Assembly (NCBI GenBank): GCA_004764695.1
Contig: SMSO01000032.1
Location: forward strand, 6,096,668-6,160,667
DNA length: 64,000 bases
Origin: Schizochytrium sp. TIO01
Lineage: Eukaryota > Sar > Bigyra > Thraustochytrida > Thraustochytriidae
Reading direction: 5' to 3'
Every line of letters begins with the position of its first letter. Position 1 is the stretch's first letter. Position numbers and translations under genes: made by a program. Under the pieces are notes generated by a model. It was not told the origin of the DNA, did no database searches, and was given only the letters and a program-made list of their open reading frames with translations. This document shows, one piece after another, positions 43,840 to 54,688 of this stretch.

Positions 43840-44915
43840 CCATAAAAGAAGGCCGTAAGAGCTTTGTTTGCTTTAATAAAACTTCAATAAATATATCACA
43901 ACTTTTTTCAACCTATTTTACAACTAAACCCTCTTTACGCTAAACAGTAACCCCTCCAACTTTAAAATAAATAGAAAGAAAGTTTCCCGCTCAGGCTGCG
44001 ACTTCAGTGGTGTTCCCCCCGTTCCCATATACTATTATAGTCAAGGATATCCTAGTTATCTCGTTGTTCCCGAAGGATGCCTCATTAAGCCCTCATAAAG
44101 AACCTGCCAGAACGTCAATATACGAGGATATCCTTGCTTAGCGCGGGTGGCCACGAGAACCGCGGAATCCCTGGCTCCGCCACAGTAGGAGTTACCTATT
44201 GTATACTTTAGCCCTCGCCTCTTAATCTGTTTCTTTTTTCTTGTCTTCTCGCTCTGTTTTCTTTTCTGTAATTCTCCCTTTATTTGTATGAGATGGTGTG
44301 ACGATTGATAGTTGACTTTGCAGGGTGGTTTCTCTACTTGCTGGGCATTTGTTCGACTATCTGCGTATTTGTTGCAGTATAGAGCGAATGTTTGTTCCAC
44401 TTGCTCCAAAAATATGTTTCACTTGGCTCCACTCGATCGATCGATTTTTGAATTTATCTATCGATCAACGGAGCGCACGCAGGGAGCGCAAGATCGACGA
44501 TCTACGCTCGTTTGACGTATTTCCCTCTGCCCTGCTAGTATTGGCGCCCTCAACGCCACCTGCAGTCCCTCCTGGCCTGCTCGACACGGCTCTCCAAGGT
44601 CTGCCTGGTCCCAGCCGCAGCGAAGCCCGTGAGGTCCGCAGAATCCATCTGTAATCGCTGGTAGAAAGAAATAGGCAAAAAGCAGAGAGGTCCTTCTCGC
44701 TACAAAACCAAAACCAAATCCAAATCCCAATCGCGCAGCCGACGTCTCATAGACGCCGCAGACAGCGCCAGCAGCACTAGCAGCACCAGCGGACTCCCGT
44801 TCTCCCGTCGGTGTCCTGAGCGTATAGAGAGTAGTAGACGCGAGTCTCGCTCTCCACCCAGACCCTGATCTTTTGATCCTTTGGTTTGAAACTTGAAATC
44901 ACCAAACCCAGCACC

Positions 44916-46703
44916 ATGTGGCCCTTCAGCAAGTCCTCCACCGAGGAGACCGAGCCCTCTGACGCCGCCAAGGCTGCTCTCAACGCCGCCGCTGCCGCTC
45001 CCGCCGCCGTCGCTGCCAAGTCTGCCGATGAGGCCGCTGGCAAGATCTTCGCCGACGACGCCAAGGATGAGGCTGCCAAGCCTGAGGCTGGCGCCATGCG
45101 CGGCTTCGACCCCGTTGCCCTCGAGCGTGCTGCTAAGGCTGCTCGTGAGCTCCAGGGCCTCGAGTATGCCGCTGAGGCCGTGAACATTGCTAAGATGAAG
45201 GAGGAGCGCCGTGCCAAGCAGGCAGAGGCTGAGGCTGAGTCCATGCGCGCCCGCCAGAAGGCCTTCGAGGTCGAGCAGGGCCGCGTGCAGGAGCAGGAGC
45301 GCCGTACCACTCTGCAGCAGGACCACAAGCTCAAGCAGGAGCAGGCCTACTATGCTGACCAGCTCAGCCGTAAGCGCCACCAGGACCAGATGGCTGCCCA
45401 GAGGCAGATGCAGGAGCAGCAGCTCAAGCGCGAGGAGGAGTTTCAGCTTCGCGTTGAGAGCATGAAGCGCCAGACCGCTGAGTACGAGAGCAAGCTCCGC
45501 AAGGAGACCGAGCGCGCTCGCGTTGAGGCCGAGATGGCCGGAAAGGCCGACCAGGAGCGTAAGAACTGGGACCTCCACATGCAGCGCAGCCAGATGCAGG
45601 CTCGTGAGATGCGCACTACCGTGCTCGAGTCTGTGCGCGAGTCTGGACGCATCATCGGCGATGGTGTCAACGGATTCCTCCACGACCGCGAGAAGCTCGG
45701 CACCACTGTCGGACTCTTTACTCTCCTTGCCGCCGGTATCTACGGTGCCCGCGTCTCCACGGGTGTTCTCGGACGCTACGTGGAGGCTCGCATGGGCAAG
45801 CCCCCTCTCATCCGCGAGACCTCCCGCCGCTCCCCGGTTGAGGCCATCACTAGCCCTATTGCCTCCCTCAAGCGCCTTGCTGGTGGCAGTGGCAATGCTC
45901 TCGACGGCGTCGTCGTTGAGCCCAAGCTCCAGGAGCGCCTCTCCAACCTCGCCCTGACCACCCGCAACACCAAGAAGAACGGTGCTCCCTACCGCCACGC
46001 CATGCTCCACGGTCCCCCTGGTACCGGTAAGACCCTCTTCGCAAAGCAGCTCGCCCAGGCCTCTGGTATGGACTACGCCATCCTCACTGGTGGTGATGTC
46101 GCTCCCCTCGGCCGCGACGCCACCACTGAGATGCACAAGCTCTTTGACTGGGCTAACACCTCCCGCCGCGGCGTCATCGTATTTATCGATGAGGCTGATG
46201 CCTTCCTCCGCAAGCGTACTGAGGGCAACATCTCTGAGGACCTCCGTAACGCCCTTAACGCCTTCCTTTACCGCACCGGTACCGAGAGCAAGAACTTCAT
46301 GGTTGTCTACGCTACCAACGAACCTGAGCAGCTTGACTGGGCTATTAACGATCGTACTGATGAGCTTATCCCCTTCAACCTCCCGGGTGCCGCTGAGCGT
46401 GAGCAGATGCTCAAGCTCTACTTCGACAAGCTCATCGTCAACAACACCAAGAGTGCTAACGCTGGTATGTTCGGAGGCCCCCAGCAGATCAACATCGATG
46501 GTGTCGACTCCGAGATGCTCTCTTCCATCGCCAAGAAGCTCGAGGGATACTCTGGCCGTGAGATCTCCAAGCTTGTTATCGGCTGGCAGGCTGCTGCTTA
46601 CGGCTCTCATGACTGCACCCTCAACAAGGCTCTCGTTGACCGCGTCTTGGACAACAGCCTTGAGCAGCACATGACCAAGATGAAGTGGGAGGAGCGCGCC
46701 TAA
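44916..46703 (+). CDS. ATAD3: ATAD3-like mitochondrial AAA+ ATPase
   Basis: 595 aa from the ATG at 44916 (AGCACCATGTGG); the frame is open ten codons further but only to a TTG. ATAD3 is an inner-mitochondrial-membrane ATPase linked to nucleoid and membrane organisation. Seen in order: an Ala-rich N terminus (about 15-60), a long charged coiled coil (about 85-240), a hydrophobic segment near 265-285 (TTVGLFTLLAAGIYGARV) followed by GRYVEARMGKPPLIRETSRR, and an AAA+ domain. Walker A, GPPGTGKT, is at 366-373 and Walker B, VIVFIDEADAF, has Asp425-Glu426. YATNEPEQLDWAINDR matches sensor 1 and the arginine-finger region. Length matches animal ATAD3A (about 590). Codons end in C or G far more than in neighbouring genes, which suggests high expression and also opens a long meaningless frame on the other strand. 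Confidence 0.94.
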   Translation: MWPFSKSSTEETEPSDAAKAALNAAAAAPAAVAAKSADEAAGKIFADDAKDEAAKPEAGAMRGFDPVALERAAKAARELQGLEYAAEAVNIAKMKEERRAKQAEAEAESMRARQKAFEVEQGRVQEQERRTTLQQDHKLKQEQAYYADQLSRKRHQDQMAAQRQMQEQQLKREEEFQLRVESMKRQTAEYESKLRKETERARVEAEMAGKADQERKNWDLHMQRSQMQAREMRTTVLESVRESGRIIGDGVNGFLHDREKLGTTVGLFTLLAAGIYGARVSTGVLGRYVEARMGKPPLIRETSRRSPVEAITSPIASLKRLAGGSGNALDGVVVEPKLQERLSNLALTTRNTKKNGAPYRHAMLHGPPGTGKTLFAKQLAQASGMDYAILTGGDVAPLGRDATTEMHKLFDWANTSRRGVIVFIDEADAFLRKRTEGNISEDLRNALNAFLYRTGTESKNFMVVYATNEPEQLDWAINDRTDELIPFNLPGAAEREQMLKLYFDKLIVNNTKSANAGMFGGPQQINIDGVDSEMLSSIAKKLEGYSGREISKLVIGWQAAAYGSHDCTLNKALVDRVLDNSLEQHMTKMKWEERA

Positions 46704-48038
46704 GCGCTATACGCTATGTAAGCTAGCTTTTAGCTAGTAAGCAAACCAAGTCTTCCATCATGGTGAGATTTTATATCTCACTTACTCTAACCCTTCCCCT
46801 TTATGGTGGCTAGACTTGTTTGTCTGTGTTATTTGACTCGCTCACTACACCGCCATCAACCGCCTTCGTCTTAACTTTTCCCTTTCCTACCCTATATTCC
46901 CAAGTTCCCATCTACTTACTTACTCATCCATGCTTCTACCAGTCTGTTCTATCATCCAAGCGCTTATGATGAAAATAGCTCGCGGGTATTATCTTTTCTT
47001 TACAGCGAAAAGATTTAGAGATGGAGCAACGGATGAGTCGATTGGCCAGGCTAGCTCGCTTCTCGTCACATCTTGTCTGTCACGTCTTTTACCAGCCTGC
47101 TTTCGTGTGCTCGAGTCTGCACACGCCTACACTCAAATTCATGCAAGGATAGTTTCTTTAGACGGCATACCTCATAATAACCTCTTATTGTAACACCACA
47201 CAAACCAGGAGGAAGATCATCAGAGAGCCTCATCCATCCTCCCAGACGCGGAGGATAAAATTCTCTCCTTCGCAAACGATTATCACTTTCATTCCACATT
47301 AAACCACAAATCGCACTGCATATACATTTTAAAGTTATAGCAACTCGCGCATCATACTGCAAAATTATTGGTTTTTTATTTCGTTGTCCACAACCTTTTC
47401 TGTCTTACAAAACCAGACTTGGCCATTTGCGATGGTCCATGTGACTGTCTTCTTAGAGTTATTTGATTTGGCTTTATATTGAAAAAAATTACAAAATTCA
47501 TTTGATCTTTTGTGCTGAAATAATTCTACAACGACTAGAAACTACTGTTTTGGACCTGATAGCTTCATGACTTTAAGAAAGAAAATATAAAACAAGCAAG
47601 ATTGCAACATATCAATTTTCATTCAGTTGTAAGGACTAAATAGCTAGAATTACGGCCCCGGAGGAATTTGAAGTATCCCCAAAAGTCACAAAACAAGACT
47701 GTACAATTGATGAAAGGTGCTTCAGTTGACTCAATCAAAACGGAACTTTGTATTAAACGTCATTTCTAGATTTGATTTTGCCTATTCAGGGATTATACTT
47801 TGCCAGAAACTGTGACCAACCAATTCTAATGTCTAGTGAGCAAGTATATTTTATTGATTTATCTTTAAATTATATTATTTGTTGCTATTTCTTCATGTTA
47901 ATCAGCAAAAATAGCACATGGCGATGTTAAATGTCATCTGATACGTCGTACCTCCTGCTGTCCCCATCTTTTTACATCTTCAAAAGTTGAGTTATAATCT
48001 TTCAAGCGAAGAAATCCGTTCCAAATTGAATACTCTTC
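46704..48038. other. Intergenic, convergent 3' ends
   Basis: 1.3 kb, increasingly AT-rich, between ATAD3 and the EF-hand gene. No gene seen. Confidence 0.5.
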
Positions 48039-51000
48039 TTACACCTGAGGCCACTTGGCAATAGACAGTAGTTCGAGCCAAGGAAGAACCTCATGTCCGC
48101 CACTTGTGTACCATGTGGCAATCTGCTCAAAAGTAATACCAGACGAGTCCTCGTCCAGGCCAACATCAGCAAAAACACGATCTGCAATCTCTGCAACAGC
48201 ATCATCAACAACCTTCCACACTTCACCAGCAGGCCTGCGGCATGCCTCGTCGTTTAATGCAAGCAAGAAAGTTAGAAAGCTCGCCAGATACCTACGAAAT
48301 ACCGGTACAGTTAGCTTGCCAGTCCTTGTGGGATCAAAACGGTCAAAGGCGTGCGCAAGCTTCTCACTCTTTGAGCCCTTTGAAAGGACCGTGAAACCAC
48401 ATGCAAAGTCTACTAAAGGTACCTGTTTGCTTGAAGTGCGGTCAAAGGCAGAAAAGATGCTGGAAAGGAGCACTGAGAACATACGTTTATCCTCGCCCGA
48501 TAGGCTCGAGCCAGGGATCAATTGGCGAATAACCTGATGGAATGCCAGTCGGCTAAGAACAAGTGGGTCGGAGTCCGATTCGGCCACACGCTCACCAGCA
48601 AATGCCAATGCTTTGTACAACTCACCAGGCAAACGCTGGTCCAAGTCAGAAATTGCAAGCAAGCGGTGTAACTGGGCCACATCATGACGATGAAACTCCA
48701 TCTCATCACCCTCACTTGTGAGAACAAAGCGGAATATGATATCTTCCTCATCATCTTGAATACTGACTTCTCCTAGTTCCCGTGCAATACGCTCCGCGCC
48801 ACTGTCAACACGACGGCCTCGGCCATCTCCACTTGGGGGGTAAGAAGATGTACTACTGCTCCGGCTCGCCCGGTTTACGTACTCGAGAGCATGCTGCCAC
48901 TTTCGCAAGTCAAGAAGCTCAAGCCATGCCATGTGCCGGTACCCACCCTCCGTGTACCACTCACAGAACTCCTCAAAGCTGATTGCTCCAGGGCATGAGC
49001 GACGTGACGATGTCTGTGTGAGAATAGCCCCTGCTAAAAGTACAGTGGCTTCTGAAAGTTGCTCGAAATCTGCGACATCCTCTTGTGATATAGGACCAGG
49101 GTGCTTACCGCTACAGGCTGGTAAAGCGCGAAGACCCATCAGAAAGGCCAATAGAAACCCATGCAGTTGAGCACGAGTCAAAGTGCCATCTTGATCTTCG
49201 TCAAAGCTAGAAAAAGCAAGGCTAAACTTATCGCTTTTGCGTCCTGCTGTGAAGAGCAGCAATCCACAAAAGATCGCATTCATGCGTACAACACCTCGCC
49301 CAATTGAAGCCTGGGTTTCAAAAAGACCAAATATTGTGACAAAGGTACGCATCAAACGTTGGCGCTGTCGACTAGATTGTTCGGGGGCACGGTCCAAAAG
49401 GTCGTTTATCATGGCCATGTAGCTCGACATATTTAGAACGGGCAGTCCTCCCTTTGTTACGGAGTATTGTAATAAATGCGCGTGAAGGCTTTCAGCAGTC
49501 ATCAGCCGAAGGCCAGACACGTCTGCCACCTCTCGAACAAAGTAGGCGTCACGACGCGAAATGCCTAATGATGTGTCTACGTCTCCGCCAACGTTAAAAC
49601 GCAGCAAGATTTCGTCAGAGAGACGCATCCACTCTTCATCCTCAGCGGCGGAACCTACTGTTGGGTGGTGCATAAACGATGATCCCCCAAGCGGCCATTT
49701 GGCCAGGTCATACAGCTCAACCCAGGGTATGCGCTCGCATCCACCTCCTTCAGCATACCATTGAGCAAAATCGTCAAAGGAAACTTTCACCCCGTGGCCC
49801 ACACGAGGCGGCTCTGCGGAACGAAGTTTGATGAAGCTGACAATACTCGCAACAGCTTCGCTCGCCGCTGCTGCTGAAATTGCCTGAACCTTGTTCATCG
49901 TTTCGCGTTTCGCCACCGCCGTCAAACCCTGGAGACCCAATAGGAGAGCTGTTAAGAAATGAGTCAGCTCAGTTGCTGAAAGAGTACCATCGCGGTCTCG
50001 ATCAAATAGTGCGAACCCTACCGCTAGTTTATCGCTCTTATTGCCCTGTGCTAAAAGGCTCAAGCCACAGGCGACCTGGTCTGTAGCGGCGCGGTCTGTT
50101 TCTTTAGTCTCATACAGCTTGAAAAACTGTCGGAGCCTCTTCTCTGCTTCATCAAAGTCAGGTGCGTCTTCATTTGGCGCATCTGAGGTGTCCCGAATCG
50201 AGCGGACAATTTCTCGAACGGCCACGAGAAAGGAGTTGCAATCAATGGTAATATCCGAGCCGCGTGATGCGCGAAGCAGGGCAGCATGAATCTCATCTGC
50301 ACCGGCGGAATCGAGTCGCGTGAAGCGCAAGATATCGTCCAAAGAGTCTACATCCGTCGTATTGAGCGCCAAGGAAGCCTTGGCCGCCTCGCCCGGAGAA
50401 TTACCTGCGCGCAAAGGCACAAGAAACACTAGCCGTTCCCCACTGCTACCAGTCTGGGAAGACCCACCAACAGCTTCGCCCTTATCGCTACCGTAGCTTC
50501 CCGGAGCTGCCTTATTAACAAGTGGCCACTTACTAAGATCCAGCAGCTCAAGCCAGGGCACAATGTCCAGGCCTACAAGGTTGTACCACTCGCCAAACTC
50601 CTCAAAGGTAACCTTGTCCTTGTCTGCCTTGCCAAAGTGCTGGTAGACTGCACGCGCGACCTCTACGCTGGTACGATCAATGGTTGAGTAGATCTCTTCG
50701 GCGTCAAGTTTGGGCGCATCCTTCTGGAGGGCAAACAGAAAAGTAAGGAAAGAGCGCAAGTACCGCACAAGCCCGATCGAGTCCACAGCACCTTCGCCGT
50801 CTGTGTCAAACAAGGAGAATGCTAAAGAGAGTTTTTGCGACTTGCTTCCACTAGCCAAGAGCATGAAGCCACTGAGGAACTCATCTGTCGGCACACGACC
50901 TTCACTCGCCCTATCAAAGGCGTAAAAGAAGGTGGAAAACGTGTATGATAAGTACCGCTGTTCCTGCTTCCCAAGGAGTTCACCTGGAACAAGCTCGCGA

Positions 51001-52697
51001 ATGCATTGATCGAAGTTATCTTTCGTCAGGTCAGGGCCATCTTGTGTTGCTACTGCATTCAAAAATAGACTATACATTTCCTCCGCGCCAGTGTCGGAGA
51101 TGCGCGTGGTAGAGATTATAAGGTCTACCAACTCAGCATCAATAGGCATCAAAACCAATTCACGATCCTCAAAAAGTTTGAAATGAAACAGAGGTTGGGG
51201 TTCAGCGCCATCTGCATCCTTTCCTGCTGTAACTTTATCAGCACCATTGCTGTCATCCTCCTCCTCGTCATCATCAGCGAGGTCCACGGCATCATTCTCG
51301 TCACCAGACTCATCATAGTCGTGTCCATCGCTCGCAAGCTGGTGTTCTTCGGCATCGTCGGAATCTGGCATATCAAAGCTGTGATTCAGGTTTTGTGAAG
51401 GCATCGTCCGTACAACGGCAGGTTTAGGGATGATCTTCACATGTCGCCGAGGCCGCCGGTGCAGCGGTGAAATCATTGCGCTTCCTTCACTCATGAGTGT
51501 CACGATCTCAGGCGGTGGCATGGAGGATGTTTCGCCGAAAGGAGCGAGCTTGGACACCCAGCGCAGCGCATCTGCTATATGAATGTCAGAGTTATACAAT
51601 TCGACCCATGGCATGAGGTTTTGGCCAACAGAGCAATACCATTGCCAGAATAACTGCAAAGTGATGTTTTCTTCACCGATGCCAGGCACAGTATACAATG
51701 CAGCCTCGCAGGTTTCGTCCACCAGGCCGTACACATATCTCGAAGGAAGGCGCGACATACCGTCATTGAACGAGAGCGCAAACGTGAGTAAAGACCTGAA
51801 GAGGTGCACGAGCTGGCTTGCACGAAGAGCACCGTCTTGGTCCGTATCAAAAAGCTGGAACATGTAGGCAAACTTAACATCCTCTTCACTCGAAGTCAGG
51901 AGGATGAGACCACAGAGTAGCTCGCGAACAGGAACGAGCTCCTCGCCGAAGACATCAAGCGCGTAGAAGGCCCTCAGCAAAAGCCCACGCATGTGCTGGC
52001 ATTGTGCAGCGCTTCCAACACCTGCAGGACAAATATGGTCTTCGACAACCTCCATGAAGAGATCCCGTGGCATGAGTTCCTGTCCCTCCAAAGAAAATAG
52101 ATCCATAAGGGCGGCGGCGTTGAGTGAAAGACTTGCAAGCGCTTGTCTAAGTAGCCTCACGGAGACGAGTTCTCGCTGGCTCACCAAAACAACTTGGCTG
52201 CCCACCAGAGCGTACCTGAGCGACCTCCGCTTTCCTGCACTTGGCGTCACCGCCCTGCTTCCAGGAACTCCTCTTTGAGTTCCATTCTTTGATTTGACTA
52301 AGTTCGAAGATCTTGATGAGGCCGGAAGCGCCGAAGATCCCGGCTTTGAAGAAGAAGGCAACTTCGATGACGATGACTCAGAAGAGGCAGACGCCTTTGC
52401 AGCAAGGTCTTCGCGGTATTTTTGAGCCTGAAGCATGTCATTATACTCCTCTTCGGCTGGAGAAAGCTTCACGAGGAGGTCAAGATGGCGTCCTCCAAAG
52501 GCAGTGGCGCCCATGAGGCCAACGAGGGTAATCGGGTAAATGGTTGCACCCATGGAGAAACCTACAACATTGCTTTCAGCTACACCGAAGGCAGCAGCAC
52601 AATGCTGCACGAGACGAGCAGGGTCCCCATGCAACGGGAGCGTAGCCTCTCGACCATCGAACCTGCACACGAGGTACCCCGACGCAAGGCCGGCCAT
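48039..52697 (-). CDS. Giant protein of five EF-hand modules
   Basis: 1552 aa, ATG at 52697, one exon. Residues 1-80 look like a small ubiquitin-like or PB1-like fold (VCRFDGREATLPLHG...), then a Ser-rich linker, then five copies of a module of about 270 residues. Each module has a calmodulin-like EF-hand loop: Phe at 283, 630, 898, 1165 and 1454, followed by DTDQDGALRASQ, DTDGEGAVDSIG, DRDRDGTLSATE, DEDQDGTLTRAQ and DPTRTGKLTVPV. About 70 residues later comes a WY...G..(I/L)PW.EL motif, mostly followed by KW. Only the third loop keeps the full ligand set including Glu at position 12; the fifth has lost most ligands. An acidic stretch lies near residues 440-490. The modules are diverged copies, so the duplication is old. 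I know no named family with this plan. A calcium-responsive scaffold is the natural inference, with mostly weak or lost calcium sites. Confidence 0.82.
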   Translation of the reverse strand: MAGLASGYLVCRFDGREATLPLHGDPARLVQHCAAAFGVAESNVVGFSMGATIYPITLVGLMGATAFGGRHLDLLVKLSPAEEEYNDMLQAQKYREDLAAKASASSESSSSKLPSSSKPGSSALPASSRSSNLVKSKNGTQRGVPGSRAVTPSAGKRRSLRYALVGSQVVLVSQRELVSVRLLRQALASLSLNAAALMDLFSLEGQELMPRDLFMEVVEDHICPAGVGSAAQCQHMRGLLLRAFYALDVFGEELVPVRELLCGLILLTSSEEDVKFAYMFQLFDTDQDGALRASQLVHLFRSLLTFALSFNDGMSRLPSRYVYGLVDETCEAALYTVPGIGEENITLQLFWQWYCSVGQNLMPWVELYNSDIHIADALRWVSKLAPFGETSSMPPPEIVTLMSEGSAMISPLHRRPRRHVKIIPKPAVVRTMPSQNLNHSFDMPDSDDAEEHQLASDGHDYDESGDENDAVDLADDDEEEDDSNGADKVTAGKDADGAEPQPLFHFKLFEDRELVLMPIDAELVDLIISTTRISDTGAEEMYSLFLNAVATQDGPDLTKDNFDQCIRELVPGELLGKQEQRYLSYTFSTFFYAFDRASEGRVPTDEFLSGFMLLASGSKSQKLSLAFSLFDTDGEGAVDSIGLVRYLRSFLTFLFALQKDAPKLDAEEIYSTIDRTSVEVARAVYQHFGKADKDKVTFEEFGEWYNLVGLDIVPWLELLDLSKWPLVNKAAPGSYGSDKGEAVGGSSQTGSSGERLVFLVPLRAGNSPGEAAKASLALNTTDVDSLDDILRFTRLDSAGADEIHAALLRASRGSDITIDCNSFLVAVREIVRSIRDTSDAPNEDAPDFDEAEKRLRQFFKLYETKETDRAATDQVACGLSLLAQGNKSDKLAVGFALFDRDRDGTLSATELTHFLTALLLGLQGLTAVAKRETMNKVQAISAAAASEAVASIVSFIKLRSAEPPRVGHGVKVSFDDFAQWYAEGGGCERIPWVELYDLAKWPLGGSSFMHHPTVGSAAEDEEWMRLSDEILLRFNVGGDVDTSLGISRRDAYFVREVADVSGLRLMTAESLHAHLLQYSVTKGGLPVLNMSSYMAMINDLLDRAPEQSSRQRQRLMRTFVTIFGLFETQASIGRGVVRMNAIFCGLLLFTAGRKSDKFSLAFSSFDEDQDGTLTRAQLHGFLLAFLMGLRALPACSGKHPGPISQEDVADFEQLSEATVLLAGAILTQTSSRRSCPGAISFEEFCEWYTEGGYRHMAWLELLDLRKWQHALEYVNRASRSSSTSSYPPSGDGRGRRVDSGAERIARELGEVSIQDDEEDIIFRFVLTSEGDEMEFHRHDVAQLHRLLAISDLDQRLPGELYKALAFAGERVAESDSDPLVLSRLAFHQVIRQLIPGSSLSGEDKRMFSVLLSSIFSAFDRTSSKQVPLVDFACGFTVLSKGSKSEKLAHAFDRFDPTRTGKLTVPVFRRYLASFLTFLLALNDEACRRPAGEVWKVVDDAVAEIADRVFADVGLDEDSSGITFEQIATWYTSGGHEVLPWLELLSIAKWPQV

Positions 52698-54688
52698 GAG
52701 ATGGACCTGTAAAGGAATATCAATCTATCAATCTGTGCACCTGACGAACCGGGTTCAAGCTCAAAGACGCGGCTGAGGCCCGCTGAGATTATCTCAATAT
52801 GCGGGGCCCACCCAATCACTCCTCTTCACGCGCAAGACCTTTTCGCTGTCCACAGAAGAAGCTTTAGGACGCGAGATAAATTGGAGAAGATGTGGAATGG
52901 ATATCCGCAGAAGAAGAAGAAACAGAAGAACTATCAATGTGCGCTCGTCCTCCAGAAGCCACCCCTGCAACGCTACCTAGCAGGCTACGGAGAGCGAGTA
53001 GGAGGATACGAAGAATGAGGAGCAAGGGACGCCCGTCTACCTCGAAGCAGCTCACGAGATCGGGATTTGGCGGCTGCAGGATTTGCATGAGCAATATGAA
53101 TTTATAGTAATATTAAAAAATAAATATGTCTGTTGTTGGATTATGTAATACTAAGAGCACCTAGTAAGTACCTAGAGTACTAACAGAGATGAAGCGTAAT
53201 CTCCTGTAATGGCTGTCACTCAAGGTTTGTAAAACTTGCCAGTGGCTTAGTTTTTCCATTTGTCTTGGTGATTTGTCAAGAGACTTAGAAGAATAATCAC
53301 TTTTATTAGGACTTCAATTGTATGGTATCTTTTTAACAAGGTTCATACTTGTATGATGTCCGCAGCCCACGTAATATTTTAGGGAGGTTCATAACTTGTA
53401 TGATGTTTTGCCACAAACACCACTATGTAGGACAAAAGAAGGTCCTGTAGGCTCCAAGGATATACCCTATCCAAAACCATCGGTGTAGCTGCACACGTGC
53501 AGTAGCCAAAACCTTAGTGCATATGCTTTCCAACTTGGGCTAATGAAGGAGTTGATATAGAGCTTTGGAATTGTCCGTATGCATCACAATTGCAGGTCTT
53601 CAAAGAAATATCCATGTAGCTTAGATTCAAGAATTACTTTTCAAATACTCCAAGAATAGTTTGTATCATTTGAGTATGGTTTCGGTAAAACAATAGCCAC
53701 AACCATTGTCTTTTATGAAGAAACTGTGCATCTAGCAAAATCTATCATTGTTGTGACTAGTGTCGAGGCATTGAAATATAATTATTATTAAAAAATTGTA
53801 GCAAAAATTCATTTTCCTATTCATATTTGAAGTTGCCCCAGCTGCGAGGGAGGAGCTACATATGGTTTTCTAATTTACAATCGCATATCTCTGCAGCTGT
53901 TCTTTTATCAGCGGTAGTCTTCTTCTAATTATTAAAATAGTACGTGCAATACCTATTCTCTACAACTTTACTTAGTATGTGGCACTCTAGTCGCTAAAGA
54001 AGCTCCTGTAGGGTTTTCATAGAGCAACCTTGATTAATATCCCGAGCGCTGACACCTCGAAATCAACGAGCATTCGCGCATACGCAGCATAAACACAGCA
54101 GCTGAACAAATAAAAAATGTTAACTTCTATACGTTACCCGAAAGAATCAAGTAAATCATGACGAAGAAGGACCTCAAAAGGCTAGTAAACGGAGATACTT
54201 AAGGTGTAGACCCTTAGCCATCGCATTCGGTCATTTTTGTTTTCCTCATTTCTCATGTAGTAGATGTGAGCAAAAACAAATCTAAATCGCCACATGAGAA
54301 GTTATTTCGTTCCCTCGACCTCATATGTCCATGTTCACATCTCCTACTCGCCGCTGCTTACATGAAGTACCTGGTCCCCATCAGAGGCGAGTTAATTCTT
54401 CTATACGAGAGACCGAACATTTCTACGACTCTGCCTCTTGAAGGGTTTAACTTATCGTGTGAACAATATATATCACTGATAAGCTATAGTAAGACATTTT
54501 ACCTTTTTTAGTAACTACTGTAGACTAGACAATGATACGAGCAATGGGCCTATTAAATAAAAGATATGATTGTTCATGGAAATGAAATTAGAGTGATAGA
54601 TTGAACAAAGAAAAGCAATGCGGTATCTCGTGCGTGCTCAGAGCGTGGCAGGCGGTCTTGCGAGGGCGGGGCGTCTGTTCTGCTCGGT
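52698..54688. other. Intergenic, 2 kb, divergent promoters
   Basis: Between the starts of the EF-hand and MIOS genes. It has CCTAG/GTACCTAG motifs near 53158-53180 and is otherwise AT-rich. No gene seen. Confidence 0.5.

Larger units (their letters stand above)
37502..44915. other. Long region without a convincing gene, 7.4 kb
   Basis: AT-rich with pyrimidine runs (38580-38640). Open frames that look slightly protein-like occur at 38785-39210 (+), which ends next to a GTAAGT donor; 38680-38976 (-), which overlaps it; and 41011-41331 (+), which lacks an ATG start. None has a motif I recognise, and the first two exclude each other. A 23-bp direct repeat lies at 42241-42285, an inverted repeat at 43813-43839 and a CAAATTG repeat near 43733. 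Confidence 0.4.

Noticed and set aside
44700-46670. Antisense 656-codon frame as a gene
   Set aside because: It lies wholly opposite the conserved ATAD3 gene, has no motif, and its composition is what reversed C/G-ending codons give.
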